A DNA stretch of 64,000 nt from Thermohahella caldifontis (lineage in GTDB: Bacteria > Pseudomonadota > Gammaproteobacteria > Pseudomonadales > Oleiphilaceae), in contig NZ_CP154858.1 of the NCBI RefSeq assembly GCF_041153465.1, positions 1,426,001 through 1,490,000 on the forward strand, written 5' to 3'. The notes under the pieces were generated by a model. That model did not search any database. It was not told where the DNA came from and worked only from the letters and a program-made list of their open reading frames with translations. The position numbers and the translations under genes are program-made. Positions within the stretch are counted from its first letter, which is position 1, and each line of letters starts with the position of its first letter. Positions 37,025 to 46,648 of this stretch are shown piece after piece.

Positions 37025-38029
37025 ATGGGGTCAATAGAAGTCCTGCCCTGGCAGGTTGAACTGAAATCATCACACATTGCAGTCAGCGAGTTGCTTGAAC
37101 GCCTCGGGCTCCGCGTATCGGACCTGCCCGGTGAAGTGGATCCGGACAGCCCGTTCCCCCTGCGCGTCACGCCCCACTACCTGAGCCTGATGCGTCCCGG
37201 CAATCCCCGTGATCCGCTGCTGCTGCAGGTGTTGCCGCGAAAGGTGGAGAACCAGCCCGTTCCCGGATTTGTCGCCGATCCTCTCGAGGAAGTCCAGGCC
37301 GGCACATCCCCCGGCATGCTGCACAAGTATTCCGGCCGTGTGCTGCTCATTCTGACCCAGGCCTGCGCCATTCACTGTCGCTACTGCTTCCGGCGCAATT
37401 TTCCATATGCCGATCATCGCCGCTCCCTGGAAGCCTGGTCCGAAACACTGGATCAGATCGCCCGGCAGCCCGACATGACCGAAGTGATCCTCAGCGGAGG
37501 TGATCCGCTTGTGCTGCCGGATGCCGCCCTGTTTCAGATTCTGGACAAGGTGGAGGCCATCCCGCATGTCCGGAGGTTGCGCATTCACACGCGATTCCCC
37601 GTCGTGCTGCCGTCCCGCTTCACCGGCACACTGCTGGATCGCCTGTCCCGTTCACGACTGCGCGTGGTACTGGTGAACCATGCCAATCATCCTCAGGAAC
37701 TGGACACACAGTCCGCGCGCGTCTTTGCAGATCTGCACCGGGCCGGTGTCACGCTGCTGAATCAGGCCGTCTTGCTGGCCGGCATCAATGATGACCTGGT
37801 CACACTGACCCGGCTGTTCACCACGCTTTTCGATCAGGGCGTACTGCCCTATTACCTGCATCTGACCGATCGCGCAGCCGGAACCGCCCATTTTCACGTT
37901 TCCAGAGAAAGGGGGCTGGCCCTGTATGCCGATCTCATGGCCCGCCTGCCGGGCTACCTCGTTCCCAAGCTCGCCGAAGAGATTCCCGGGCGTCCCAGCA
38001 AGACCTGGTGGACCCCGGACCGGGCGTAA
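37025..38029 (+). CDS. epmB: EF-P lysine 2,3-aminomutase EpmB
   Basis: 334 residues, radical SAM and PLP enzyme converting L-lysine to beta-lysine for EF-P. The cluster motif is CAIHCRYCFRR (about 118-128), with HKYSGRVLLILTQACAIHC just before it, and EVILSGGDPLVLPD is the SAM/PLP region. It is divergent from efp over 88 bp. Length fits EpmB (short, lacking the long C-terminal of clostridial KamA). Confidence 0.96.
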   Translation: MGSIEVLPWQVELKSSHIAVSELLERLGLRVSDLPGEVDPDSPFPLRVTPHYLSLMRPGNPRDPLLLQVLPRKVENQPVPGFVADPLEEVQAGTSPGMLHKYSGRVLLILTQACAIHCRYCFRRNFPYADHRRSLEAWSETLDQIARQPDMTEVILSGGDPLVLPDAALFQILDKVEAIPHVRRLRIHTRFPVVLPSRFTGTLLDRLSRSRLRVVLVNHANHPQELDTQSARVFADLHRAGVTLLNQAVLLAGINDDLVTLTRLFTTLFDQGVLPYYLHLTDRAAGTAHFHVSRERGLALYADLMARLPGYLVPKLAEEIPGRPSKTWWTPDRA

Positions 38030-38083
38030 AAAACTGTAAAAAACGCTGAAAATGCTGGCCTTTTCTCGCTTTTGTCAATTCTC

Positions 38084-38092
38084 TGCTATGCT
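38084..38092 (+). promoter_or_regulatory. candidate extended -10 promoter
   Basis: TGCTATGCT (TGn plus TATGCT) without a clear -35. A perfect 15-bp palindrome CTGAGTC-T-GACTCAG follows at 38114-38128, inside the leader of the PilZ-like gene. Confidence 0.3.
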
Positions 38093-38113
38093 TGCTTCAG
38101 GGGCTTGGTTAAA

Positions 38114-38128
38114 CTGAGTCTGACTCAG
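38114..38128. repeat. perfect palindrome CTGAGTC-T-GACTCAG
   Basis: Fifteen bases, centred on one T, in the 129-bp gap between epmB and the PilZ-like gene, some 30 nt before the latter. It may be a regulator-binding site or an mRNA hairpin; no regulator is adjacent. Confidence 0.45.
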
Positions 38129-38158
38129 AGACCATTAAAACGAGAATAAACAGGTGGG

Positions 38159-39978
38159 TTGTCGTACATGGATGATCTGAATGAATCCTTGAAACTGCGT
38201 GTGCCCGAACAGCGCCTGACCGCGCTGTCCTTCTGCGAGGCCACCCCACGTGCGCTGGAAAAATGGGTCAGGGATCTGCCCATGGCCAATATCGGCGAAA
38301 CGGCCAAGCGCCTGTATCACGCCCAGAATGAGCTCAACCAGCTCATCATTGCCCCGACTGAGCGCTATGCACTGATAGAGCTCATCAGGGATCCGGTCTA
38401 TTTCGTGTGCGGCGAACTGGCCAAGCACTACCTCAACCAGCCTGTCGTACTGCCCGAAAAGCCGCGCAAGATCGCCAACCTGTGTCAGGCCCTGCAGCTG
38501 AATCTGGCCAACGGATACAAGCATATCATTCTGGATTCCCTGGCCCCGTCCTACCCGGAAAAGGTTCGCCGGACACTCGCCACCGCCTGTCACCGGGCCA
38601 TCAGCGACCTCTCACGCACCATCCTGCGGGCCAATCAGCTCTACAGCAGCAGTCCGCAGGGCGCCTGGCTCGAAATCCACCAGCTGTTTGCCTTTGCTGA
38701 AGAGCAGAACCTGCTCAAATACGCCATTGAGGATGGCCAGAACCGGCATCGCAACCCCAGCACAATCGGAGATGCCTATCACCGGATCCTGCTGCTTGCC
38801 TGTGCCCGGCCCAACCAGCTCCGCCAGTCCGACCTGGCCATGCTGTTCCATACCTTCGAGGCGTGGTCGCGACATGTCTATGCCGGTCGGGACCTGGTCG
38901 GCGATGCCCTGTTCATCATTGATCCGGATACGGACAAATCGCCCGTTTACCGTACGCTGGCCAAGGTCAACCCCAACAGCCGGCGGCTGATCGGTTTTGA
39001 TACCAGCCAGCTCGCCAAACTGCTCACCGACCATCTGGCCAACCTTCATAAAGAGGGCGAAAGAGCAGAAGCGGTGCTCGAACTGCCCGAGCGACTGGCG
39101 GAGAGCCACCTGAGTCATCTGGCCAAGGCCTTTGGCGTCCTGACCAAGCGCACATTCAACCGGATTGATCGTTCCGGTGTGCTGCAGGTGACGGTGGGGC
39201 TGACCTCCACGCACTATCACTGCGCCGGCGGCGTCGAGTTTGCCCAGCAGCTGCTGCACCAGGAAAATGATGATCCCAATGACAACTATTTTCTGCGCCA
39301 GATGCGACGCAAGGATGTCTGGGGGGCGCCGGAGATTCGGGCCGTAGCCGGGACGAACGCTTGGGTGGCACGCCCGAACTGACGGCCATCAACTACACGG
39401 GCCCGAAAAATCAACAGAAAAGTGACGCCGAGCGGAACTATCCCGTGTTCAGTGTCCCTCTGGTCAATACCAGCCCGGGTGGCTACTGCCTGCAATGGCA
39501 GGGCAATGTACCCGGCAACCTGCAGGCCGGCGAACTGCTGGGCATCCGCGAAAATGATCGGGAACCCTGGGCAATTGCAGTGGTACGCTGGATCCGGAGG
39601 ATTCAGCAGACCGGCACGCAACTGGGCGTTGAACTGCTGGCACCCAGCGCAGAGCCGGTCGGGGTTCAGCTGGTTCAGAAAACCGGAGACAGCAGCGAGT
39701 TTCTGCGCGGCCTGCTGATGCCCGAACTGCCTTCCATCGGCCAGCCTGCCACACTCATTACGCCGCGGCTGCCCTTTCAGGCCGGCAGCCGGGTCATCCT
39801 CAATCAACGCGGACGGGAGAGCAAGTGCCTGCTGACCCGGCGCCTGTGTGCCACCGGCAGTTTCAACCAGTTCGAGTTCCGCCCCCTTTCAGCCGGCGGA
39901 ACGCCGCCACCCCAGACCGGAAGGAGAATGGGCGGGACAAGCGAGGACGAATTCGACTCCCTGTGGCCGTCTTTATGA
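38159..39978 (+). CDS. large protein with C-terminal PilZ-like domain, frameshifted as sequenced
   Basis: Restored length about 606 residues (ATG 38159 or 38168). The first 385 residues are helical and of a family I do not name, with STIGDAYHRILLLACARPNQLRQ and LAMLFHTFEAWSRHVYAG. Reading the 6-G run 39321-39326 as 7 joins DVW to GGAGDSGRSRDERLGGT and then to a PilZ-like barrel with NTSPGG (the NxSxxG motif); the usual RxxxR is not evident, so c-di-GMP binding is uncertain. P. aeruginosa has a gene in this place just before fimX. Partnership with FimX is inferred by analogy to known FimX-PilZ complexes. Confidence 0.75.
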
Positions 39979-39988
39979 CCCATGCACA

Positions 39989-40017
39989 TTGTAAGCCGGG
40001 GGGCAGACCACTAGAAT
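39989..40017 (+). promoter_or_regulatory. candidate fimX promoter
   Basis: -35 TTGTAA (39989-39994), 17-bp spacer, -10 TAGAAT (40012-40017). Transcription would begin near 40024, upstream of both possible fimX starts. Confidence 0.5.
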
Positions 40018-40078
40018 AGCCGGTATTGGACTGAGCATATGCTTACGTAAAACTTACCGGCAAGCCTCCTGTTTTATT

Positions 40079-42226
40079 ATGGATTCTGCAACCATCACAC
40101 AGGACGCACGACGAGGCAACAGCCCCTTCATGGCAAAGAAAACACAACCGGTCCACCTTCTGATACTGGACCCGTCACAGAACGAAGCGGAAAAGATTGT
40201 CAGCCTGCTGCGCAACGCGGGGCTGGCGACACGTGCACACCGCCTGACCAGCCAAGAAGACCTTGTCGAGCAGCTCAAGGCCCAGCCTTGGGATCTGCTG
40301 ATCGCCAACGAGCAGGGGCAGACGGAAGACCTGACGCTGGACGACATCCTGACGGTCATCCGGGACCTGGAAAAGGACCTGCCCGTTCTGGTCCGGAGCG
40401 AGCAACAAGATGAAGATCACACCACCGAGCTCATGCGTCATGGTGTCGCCGACGTGATCCCTGCGGGCCATCCGAAACACCTGGTCCTGGCGGCCAAGCG
40501 TGAGCTGGCCGCCCATCAGGCGCGGCTGACCATCCGGCAGCTCCGCCTCCAGCTCAAGGAAGCCGAGAAACGCTGCCAGCTGCTGCTGGAAAGCTCCATG
40601 GACGCCATCGCCTATATCAACGAAGGCATGCACATCTATGCCAACAAGGCCTATCTGGACATGATGGGCTACGAAGATGTGGATGAGCTGATGTGCATCC
40701 CCGTCATCGACACCATCAAGCCGGCAGACAAGGATCGCTTCAAGGAGTTTCTCAAGCAGATGGAGAAGGAAGGTGCCCAGGAGGCCAGCCTTTCCGTTCA
40801 CATCCGCAACAGTGATGATGAGGATATTGCCGTCACACTGACCGGCTCGCCGGCCACCTATGACGGCGAGGCCTGCCTGCAGATCGTGGTGCGCCCCGAA
40901 ACGGATGCGGAGCTGGAGGCACAGCTCAGAAAGGTTGCCAGCCAGGACCCGCTCACGGGCCTCTACAACCGGCTGCATTTCGACAATCTTACCGACCAGA
41001 CGGTTCGCGATGCGGTGGAAGGACGCTTCAAGGGCGCGCTGATCAATCTGCTGGTGGACGGTTATGATGAGGTTCGGGCCCAGCATGGCATTCAGGGTAC
41101 CGACGCGCTGATGGTGGAAGTGGCCAACCTGATCCGGAGCCAGTGCCCGGAACAGTTCACGCTGGCCCGGATCAGCGATGACATCATCGCCATTCTGGCA
41201 CCGGCCACGGATGAGTCCCAGGCCCGCGCACTGTGCGAGAAACTGCTGGCGAGCGTCCGGGATCACCTGATCGAGTTCAATGGCAAGACGCTGCAAACCA
41301 CCCTTTCAGCCGGCATCGTGCTCATCAATGACAGCGTGCCGGACAAGGAAGAGCTGCTCAACCGGGCCAATCAGGCCGTCAACCACGTGCTGTCCCTGGA
41401 AGGTCATGAAAAGGGCGATGGGATTTACGTTTACACGCCCCGGGATTTCGCCTCGGATCAGACCAGCGACCGGGACATGATGGATATCCTTCAGGAGGCG
41501 CTGGATCAGAGCCGCTTCAAGCTGCTGTTTCAGCCGATCATCAGCCTGCGCGGAGACAGTCAGGAGCATTACGAGGCGTTCCTGCGCCTGATCAATGAGG
41601 CCGGAGAAGAAATCAGTCCCAGCGAGTTTCTGCCCATCGAGGACAAACCGGAGCTGGCCATCAAGCTGGACCGCTGGGTCATCATTCAGAACATCAAGAG
41701 CCTGTCTGCGCACCGGTCAAAGGGTCACGATACGCGCCTGTTCATCAACGTGACCAACCACACGGTCACCGACAAGACCTTTGTGCCCTGGTTGTCCGTG
41801 GCACTCAAGGCGGCCAGGCTGCCGGGAAGCTCCCTGGTCTTCCAGGTCAGCGAACCCGATGCGGTCGCGCACCTCAAGCAGGCCAAGCAGTTCGTGGACG
41901 GCGTCAAGGATCTGGGCTGTGGTGCCTCGCTCAGCCGTTTTGGCGGCGCCCTGAATCCCTTCAACACGCTCAAGCACCTGAATGTGGACTACGTCAAGCT
42001 GGATGGCGCCTATACGGAAGACATCCAGAAAGGCGCCGAGGAGAAGGAGAAGGTCAGGGAGCTGATCAACCAGTTGCACGAGGCAGGCAAGCGAACCATT
42101 GTGCCCTTCGTGGAAAGTGCTTCGGTGCTGTCCACCCTCTGGCAGGCCGGTGTGCACTACATTCAGGGCTACTACCTGCAGGCACCCGCCGAAAGCATGA
42201 ATTACGACTTCTCGGAAATGGAGTAG
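40079..42226 (+). CDS. fimX: FimX-like REC-PAS-GGDEF-EAL protein, degenerate c-di-GMP receptor
   Basis: 715 residues (from 40079; ATG 40130, MAKKTQPVHLLILD, is an equally likely start). A receiver-like domain lacking a clear phospho-Asp (about 20-140), a PAS domain (about 165-285), a degenerate GGDEF (active-site motif replaced by SDDII, about 290-450) and a degenerate EAL in which EAL is EAF (EAFLRLINEAG, about 470-710). Such FimX proteins bind c-di-GMP through the EAL domain and control type IV pilus assembly at the pole. The protein ends before a 20-nt hairpin at 42221. It is adjacent to a PilZ-like gene. Confidence 0.9.
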   Translation: MDSATITQDARRGNSPFMAKKTQPVHLLILDPSQNEAEKIVSLLRNAGLATRAHRLTSQEDLVEQLKAQPWDLLIANEQGQTEDLTLDDILTVIRDLEKDLPVLVRSEQQDEDHTTELMRHGVADVIPAGHPKHLVLAAKRELAAHQARLTIRQLRLQLKEAEKRCQLLLESSMDAIAYINEGMHIYANKAYLDMMGYEDVDELMCIPVIDTIKPADKDRFKEFLKQMEKEGAQEASLSVHIRNSDDEDIAVTLTGSPATYDGEACLQIVVRPETDAELEAQLRKVASQDPLTGLYNRLHFDNLTDQTVRDAVEGRFKGALINLLVDGYDEVRAQHGIQGTDALMVEVANLIRSQCPEQFTLARISDDIIAILAPATDESQARALCEKLLASVRDHLIEFNGKTLQTTLSAGIVLINDSVPDKEELLNRANQAVNHVLSLEGHEKGDGIYVYTPRDFASDQTSDRDMMDILQEALDQSRFKLLFQPIISLRGDSQEHYEAFLRLINEAGEEISPSEFLPIEDKPELAIKLDRWVIIQNIKSLSAHRSKGHDTRLFINVTNHTVTDKTFVPWLSVALKAARLPGSSLVFQVSEPDAVAHLKQAKQFVDGVKDLGCGASLSRFGGALNPFNTLKHLNVDYVKLDGAYTEDIQKGAEEKEKVRELINQLHEAGKRTIVPFVESASVLSTLWQAGVHYIQGYYLQAPAESMNYDFSEME

Positions 42227-42240
42227 CCTTGCGGCTACTC
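42221..42240. terminator. convergent hairpin spanning the fimX and serB stops
   Basis: Perfect 8-bp stem GAGTAGCC/GGCTACTC with loop TTGC. The left arm holds the fimX stop TAG, the right arm the serB stop TAG (minus strand). A short T-rich stretch (GATTTCC) follows on the plus strand only, so termination is probable but not strong. Confidence 0.55.
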
Positions 42241-43455
42241 GATTTCCGTGTCAGCATCCCGGAATCCCAGCAAGTACAGAATGCTGTCCAGCCCCAGGTT
42301 GGAGATGGCGTGACCGGCACTCTGACGGACCAGTGGCTTGGCCCGGAATGCAATCCCCAGCCCTGCCGCACTCAGCATGGGCAGATCATTGGCACCGTCT
42401 CCCACCGCGATCACCTGCTCCAGCCGGATGTTCTCCCGGGCAGCAATGTCCCGCAGCAGGGCGGCCTTGCGCTCCCCGTTGACGATCTCGCCTGAAACCT
42501 CACCCGTGACCTTGCCATCCCGGATATCCAGGGTATTGGCATGGACATAGTCGATCCCCAGCTTTTCCTGCAGCTTGTGGGCAAAGTAGGTAAAGCCGCC
42601 GGACAGGATGGCGGTCTTGTATCCCAGCGCCCGCAAGGTGCCGATGAGGCGCTCCGCGCCTTCCGTCAGGCGCAGTCGTGCCGCCACGCCTTCAAGTACC
42701 GATTCGTCCAGTCCCTTGAGCAGGGCCACGCGCTTGCGGAAGCTCTGGTCAAAATCCAGCTCGCCACGCATGGCGGCTTCGGTGATGGCGGCCACCTGAT
42801 CCCCCACACCGGCTTCCTTCGCCAGCTCGTCGATGACCTCGGCCTCGATCAGCGTCGAATCCATGTCGAAGGCCACCAGCCGCCTGTTGCGCCGGAAGAT
42901 GTCGTCGCGCTGGAAGGCCACATCCATGTTGAGATCACTGGCCGCCTGCATGAACTCCGCCTTGAGGGCCTGCAGGTCACCCGGCACACCACGAACGCTG
43001 AACTCGATGCAGGACTGACGGCGGGCATCCGGTTCATGCAGCGAGATCCGCCCCGAGAGCCGGGTGATCTGGTCAATGTTGAGGCCGTGGCGTGCCGTGA
43101 TGCCGGAGACACAGGCAATCTGTCGGGCGGTGATTTCCCGGGCCAGCAAGGTCACGATATAGCGTGGCTTGCCCTTGCCGCTGACCCACTCCTGGTACTG
43201 GTCTTCCGAGACGGGGGTGAACTGGACCTGCAAGCCCGACTCATGCATGGCAAACAGGAGCTCCTTAAGCACAGGTGCCGTGCCGCCCTGTTCGTCCGGA
43301 ATCTGGACCAGGATTCCCCAGGTCAGATGATCATGAATCACGGCCTGGCCGATATCGAGGATGGTAACCCCATACTCGGCCATGATGCCGGTAATGCGGG
43401 ACGTCAGGCCCGGCTCATCCTTTCCGGAGACGTTGATCAGCAAGATGGCGCTCAT
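42235..43455 (-). CDS. serB: phosphoserine phosphatase SerB with N-terminal ACT domains
   Basis: 406 residues. Two ACT-type domains (about 1-180: LLINVSGKDEPGLTSRITGIM...) precede the HAD phosphatase (about 190-395) with the nucleophile motif VAFDMDSTLIEAEVIDE, motif II region LSGGFTYFAHKL and motif IV AVGDGANDLPMLSAAGLGIAFRAKP. It makes L-serine from phosphoserine. The start overlaps the parC stop (ATGA), so it is coupled to parC. The ACT region is typical of pseudomonad SerB. Confidence 0.96.
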   Translation of the reverse strand: MSAILLINVSGKDEPGLTSRITGIMAEYGVTILDIGQAVIHDHLTWGILVQIPDEQGGTAPVLKELLFAMHESGLQVQFTPVSEDQYQEWVSGKGKPRYIVTLLAREITARQIACVSGITARHGLNIDQITRLSGRISLHEPDARRQSCIEFSVRGVPGDLQALKAEFMQAASDLNMDVAFQRDDIFRRNRRLVAFDMDSTLIEAEVIDELAKEAGVGDQVAAITEAAMRGELDFDQSFRKRVALLKGLDESVLEGVAARLRLTEGAERLIGTLRALGYKTAILSGGFTYFAHKLQEKLGIDYVHANTLDIRDGKVTGEVSGEIVNGERKAALLRDIAARENIRLEQVIAVGDGANDLPMLSAAGLGIAFRAKPLVRQSAGHAISNLGLDSILYLLGFRDADTEIE

Positions 43456-45731
43456 TCTGAAGACTCCTCCTGTGTTGCCGGGGCACGTTCAATTTCAATC
43501 CGGTCGACGCGTTGCAGGCCGCGCGGCAGCTTCATGCCCCGCCGGCCGCGCTCGCCCCGGTAGTGGTCCAGATCAGCCGCCTGCAGGCCGAGGTGACGAC
43601 GTCCGGCGTGCAGGATGACGCGGTCACCCGGCCCCACCAGCGCCCAGTGGGCCACGATCTCCTCCCGGCTGCGTGCACGTGCCGCCGGAATGCTGATCAG
43701 CTTGTTCCCCTTGCCCTTGGCCAACTGGGGCAGATCGGCCAGCGGGAACAGCAGCATCCGGCCTTCATTGGAGATCACCATCAGATGCAGGGATTCCATG
43801 GCCCCTTCCACACGCAACGGCGGCAGCAGGTGTGCCCCCTCGGGAACGGTAAGCACGGCCTTTCCCGAGCGGTTCTTGCTCTGCAGGTCGGCAAAGGTGG
43901 TCACGAAACCGTAACCCGCATCGGTACCCACCACCAGGCGGTCATCGTCCGCCCCGGTCACCACATATTCGACACTGGCACCGCTGGCCAGGTTGACACG
44001 ACCGCTGATGGGCTCGCCCTGACCTCTTGCGGAAGGCAGGGTATGCGCCACCAGCGTGTAGCCCCGCCCCGTGCTGTCCAGGAAAACCACGGGACGGTTA
44101 CTGCGGCCCGGTGCATGGGTCTTGTAGCGGTCACCGGATTTGTAGCTGAGGCCTGTCGGGTCGATGTCATGGCCCTTGGCGGCTCTCACCCAGCCCTTTT
44201 CCGAGAGCACGATGGTCACCGGCTCGGAAGGGATCAGCTGTGTTTCATCAAACGCCTGGGCCTGTTCCCTTGGGGCCTCGACGACGGAGCGCCGCTCGTC
44301 TCCGTATTTTTCCATGTCCGCCCGGATTTCTTCGGCGATGAGATCACGCAGTTTTTCAGGACTCGCCAGCACGGACTCCAGCCACTTGCGCTCGTCTTCC
44401 AGTTCGGCCTGCTCCCCGCGGATACGCATTTCTTCCAGCTTGGCAAGATGGCGCAGCTTGAGTTCCAGGATGGCCTCTGCCTGGCGATCCGTGAGACCGA
44501 AGCGGGCCATGAGCACGGGTTTGGGTTCATCCTCATTGCGGATAATGGCGATCACTTCATCAATATTGAGAAATGCAATCAGCAGACCGTCAAGAATGTG
44601 CAGGCGATCCACGACCTTGTCCAGACGGTACTGCAATCGCCGGGTCACGGTATCGCGCCGGAACGTCAGCCATTCCACCAGCATCTCGCGCAGATTGCGC
44701 ACGGCCGGCCGGCCGTCGAGACCAATGCAGTTCAGGTTGACGCGGACGGTCTTTTCCAGCTCGGTCGTAGCAAAGAGGTGCGCCATGAGGGCATCCGCAT
44801 CCACCCGATTGGAGCGCATGACAATCACCAGGCGCGTGGGGTTCTCGTGATCGGACTCATCCCGCAGATCCACCACCATGGGCAGCTTTTTGGCCTGCAT
44901 CTGCTGGGCAATCTGCTCCAGTACCTTGTTTCCGGAGACCTGATAGGGCAGCTCGTGGACGATGATGTCCTGTCCCTCCACCTGATAGCGGGCACGAACG
45001 CGCACGCTGCCCCGCCCGGTTTCGTAGATCTCCTTCAGCTCCTTGCGACCGGACACAATCTGTCCGCCGGTCGGGAAATCCGGTGCCTGCACATGGGCCA
45101 TGAGCTCATCCACGGAGGCTTCCGGATGAGTCAAGAGGTGCAGGCAGGCATTCGCCACTTCCTTCAGGTTGTGAGGCGGAATGTCGGTCGCCATGCCCAC
45201 GGCAATACCGGTGGTGCCATTGAGCAGGATGTGGGGCAGCCGTGCCGGAAGCAGACGGGGTTCCTTCAGCGAGCCGTCAAAGTTGGGCTGCCAGTCCACG
45301 GTGCCCTGCCCCACTTCCGCCAGCAGAATTTCGGCAAAGCGGGACAGCCGGGACTCGGTGTAGCGCATGGCGGCGAAGGACTTCGGGTCATCCGCGGAGC
45401 CCCAGTTCCCCTGCCCGTCAATCAGCGGATAACGGTAGGAGAAGGGCTGCGCCATGAGCACCATGGCCTCGTAGCAGGCCGAGTCACCGTGCGGGTGGTA
45501 TTTGCCCAGCACGTCACCCACGGTCCGGGCGGATTTCTTGTGCTTGGCCAGCGCCGACAGGCCCAGTTCGGACATGGCATAGATGATTCGCCGCTGTACG
45601 GGCTTGAGGCCATCACCGATATGCGGCAGTGCACGGTCGAGAATGACGTACATGGCATAATCCAGGTACGCCTTTTCGGTGTATTCCTTGAGCGAGAGGC
45701 TTTCTGCGATCTCGTCCGGTCGGGTGCTCAT
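43452..45731 (-). CDS. parC: DNA topoisomerase IV subunit A, ParC
   Basis: 759 residues from ATG 45731 (MSTRPDEIAESLSLKEYTEKAYLDYAM); ten residues of upstream reading are not family-like. The catalytic Tyr lies in YTESRLSRFAE; the quinolone region GKYHPHGDSACYEAMVLMAQPFSYR is wild-type in appearance (Ser in HGDSACYE). The C-terminal beta-pinwheel blades follow. With ParE it unlinks daughter chromosomes. It is adjacent to serB and about 6 kb from parE, as in Pseudomonas. Confidence 0.97.
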   Translation of the reverse strand: MSTRPDEIAESLSLKEYTEKAYLDYAMYVILDRALPHIGDGLKPVQRRIIYAMSELGLSALAKHKKSARTVGDVLGKYHPHGDSACYEAMVLMAQPFSYRYPLIDGQGNWGSADDPKSFAAMRYTESRLSRFAEILLAEVGQGTVDWQPNFDGSLKEPRLLPARLPHILLNGTTGIAVGMATDIPPHNLKEVANACLHLLTHPEASVDELMAHVQAPDFPTGGQIVSGRKELKEIYETGRGSVRVRARYQVEGQDIIVHELPYQVSGNKVLEQIAQQMQAKKLPMVVDLRDESDHENPTRLVIVMRSNRVDADALMAHLFATTELEKTVRVNLNCIGLDGRPAVRNLREMLVEWLTFRRDTVTRRLQYRLDKVVDRLHILDGLLIAFLNIDEVIAIIRNEDEPKPVLMARFGLTDRQAEAILELKLRHLAKLEEMRIRGEQAELEDERKWLESVLASPEKLRDLIAEEIRADMEKYGDERRSVVEAPREQAQAFDETQLIPSEPVTIVLSEKGWVRAAKGHDIDPTGLSYKSGDRYKTHAPGRSNRPVVFLDSTGRGYTLVAHTLPSARGQGEPISGRVNLASGASVEYVVTGADDDRLVVGTDAGYGFVTTFADLQSKNRSGKAVLTVPEGAHLLPPLRVEGAMESLHLMVISNEGRMLLFPLADLPQLAKGKGNKLISIPAARARSREEIVAHWALVGPGDRVILHAGRRHLGLQAADLDHYRGERGRRGMKLPRGLQRVDRIEIERAPATQEESSE

Positions 45732-45884
45732 TCGGCACACTCCCCCTTTGTGACAGGTCATTCGGTCAAAGGCGCATTATACATGCTCCGGGCGGGGGTG
45801 CAGCCTTGCTGCTAACGGTATGTACGCATTAAGCCCCGTGCGGGGCTCCGGTACACTGAAGAACCTCACCCAAGCGAGACCGCC

Positions 45885-46139
45885 ATGAATCTGAGACGTG
45901 TGCTGAAGCACTCCGCACTCTGGACACACAGTCTGGCACTGGGAGCGAGTGCACTGGTTGTCATGCTGGCTCTGGATTATGTCTCCACCGGCAGCCTGAC
46001 GTGGCACTGGGCGTATGGGGTGGTGGCACTGGGCATCACCCTCGGCACCTGGTGGCAGGCAGCCTGGCGCGCCTGCCGGCAGCCGTCATCGCATCCCGAG
46101 GGGTCGCCGGTTCAGCGATCCGGTCCTCTCTCACGCTGA
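45885..46139 (+). CDS. small two-helix membrane protein, unknown function
   Basis: 84 residues: a basic N-terminus (MNLRRVLKHSALW), helix 1 about 15-33 (LALGASALVVMLALDYV), helix 2 about 42-60 (WAYGVVALGITLGTWWQAAW) and a short polar tail. Its 3' end overlaps by 28 nt the opposite-strand membrane protein. There is no good ribosome site beyond AGCGAGA. The clear membrane pattern supports a real gene. Confidence 0.5.
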   Translation: MNLRRVLKHSALWTHSLALGASALVVMLALDYVSTGSLTWHWAYGVVALGITLGTWWQAAWRACRQPSSHPEGSPVQRSGPLSR

Positions 46140-46648
46140 CCCTTGTCAGCCTGCAATCCGGAGAAGTCGAAGACATTCTCTGCTGTGTCTGCCGGTGTCG
46201 TGCTCAGTGTCTCCAGAGTATCATTGAACAGGTTGGTCACATTGACTGCGGCAGAATAGAGCGTGATGGCAATGATCAGCAGCACGGGCTGCACGTAGGT
46301 GACCAGCTCCGGCACGGTCTGCGGATTGCCCCCGCTGCTCACGATCTTGAGAATGATGATGATGCCCGGTCCCAGACAGAAAAAGATATCCAGCGCGATG
46401 AAGAACACGATGCGCTCCTTGAACCGGGACAGATCCGCATCAGAGACCAGCCCGAGCACAAACTTGCCGACGGCCAGACCGGCCAGCACGGTCGCGGCAA
46501 TGGCCAGATCCGGTGCCCGCAGGATGTCGCCCGTGTTCTCGCCGTTCCATAATCGCTGCATGATCATGGCGAGAAACGGGAACATGACGAACAGCACGTC
46601 CGCATAGGTGGCCTGCATCAGGTTGATGCTCTTTTCCTCGTCTTTCAT
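46112..46648 (-). CDS. multi-helix membrane protein downstream of hybrid kinase, unknown function
   Basis: 178 residues with about four membrane helices: VLFVMFPFLAMIMQRL, LAIAATVLAGLAVGKFVLGLV, IVFFIALDIFFCLGPGIIIILKIV and PVLLIIAITLYSAAVNVTNLF. I do not recognise the family. Its ATG overlaps the stop of the hybrid kinase (ATGA), so it is expressed with it and may sense or transmit a membrane signal for it; that role is inference. Confidence 0.75.
   Translation of the reverse strand: MKDEEKSINLMQATYADVLFVMFPFLAMIMQRLWNGENTGDILRAPDLAIAATVLAGLAVGKFVLGLVSDADLSRFKERIVFFIALDIFFCLGPGIIIILKIVSSGGNPQTVPELVTYVQPVLLIIAITLYSAAVNVTNLFNDTLETLSTTPADTAENVFDFSGLQADKGQRERGPDR

Noticed and set aside
43512..45815. 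767-residue plus-strand open frame across parC
   Set aside because: Antisense shadow of an unambiguous topoisomerase gene in GC-rich DNA.
45832..45847. Terminator at AGCCCCG-TG-CGGGGCT
   Set aside because: The loop is only two to three bases and no T tract follows on either strand.
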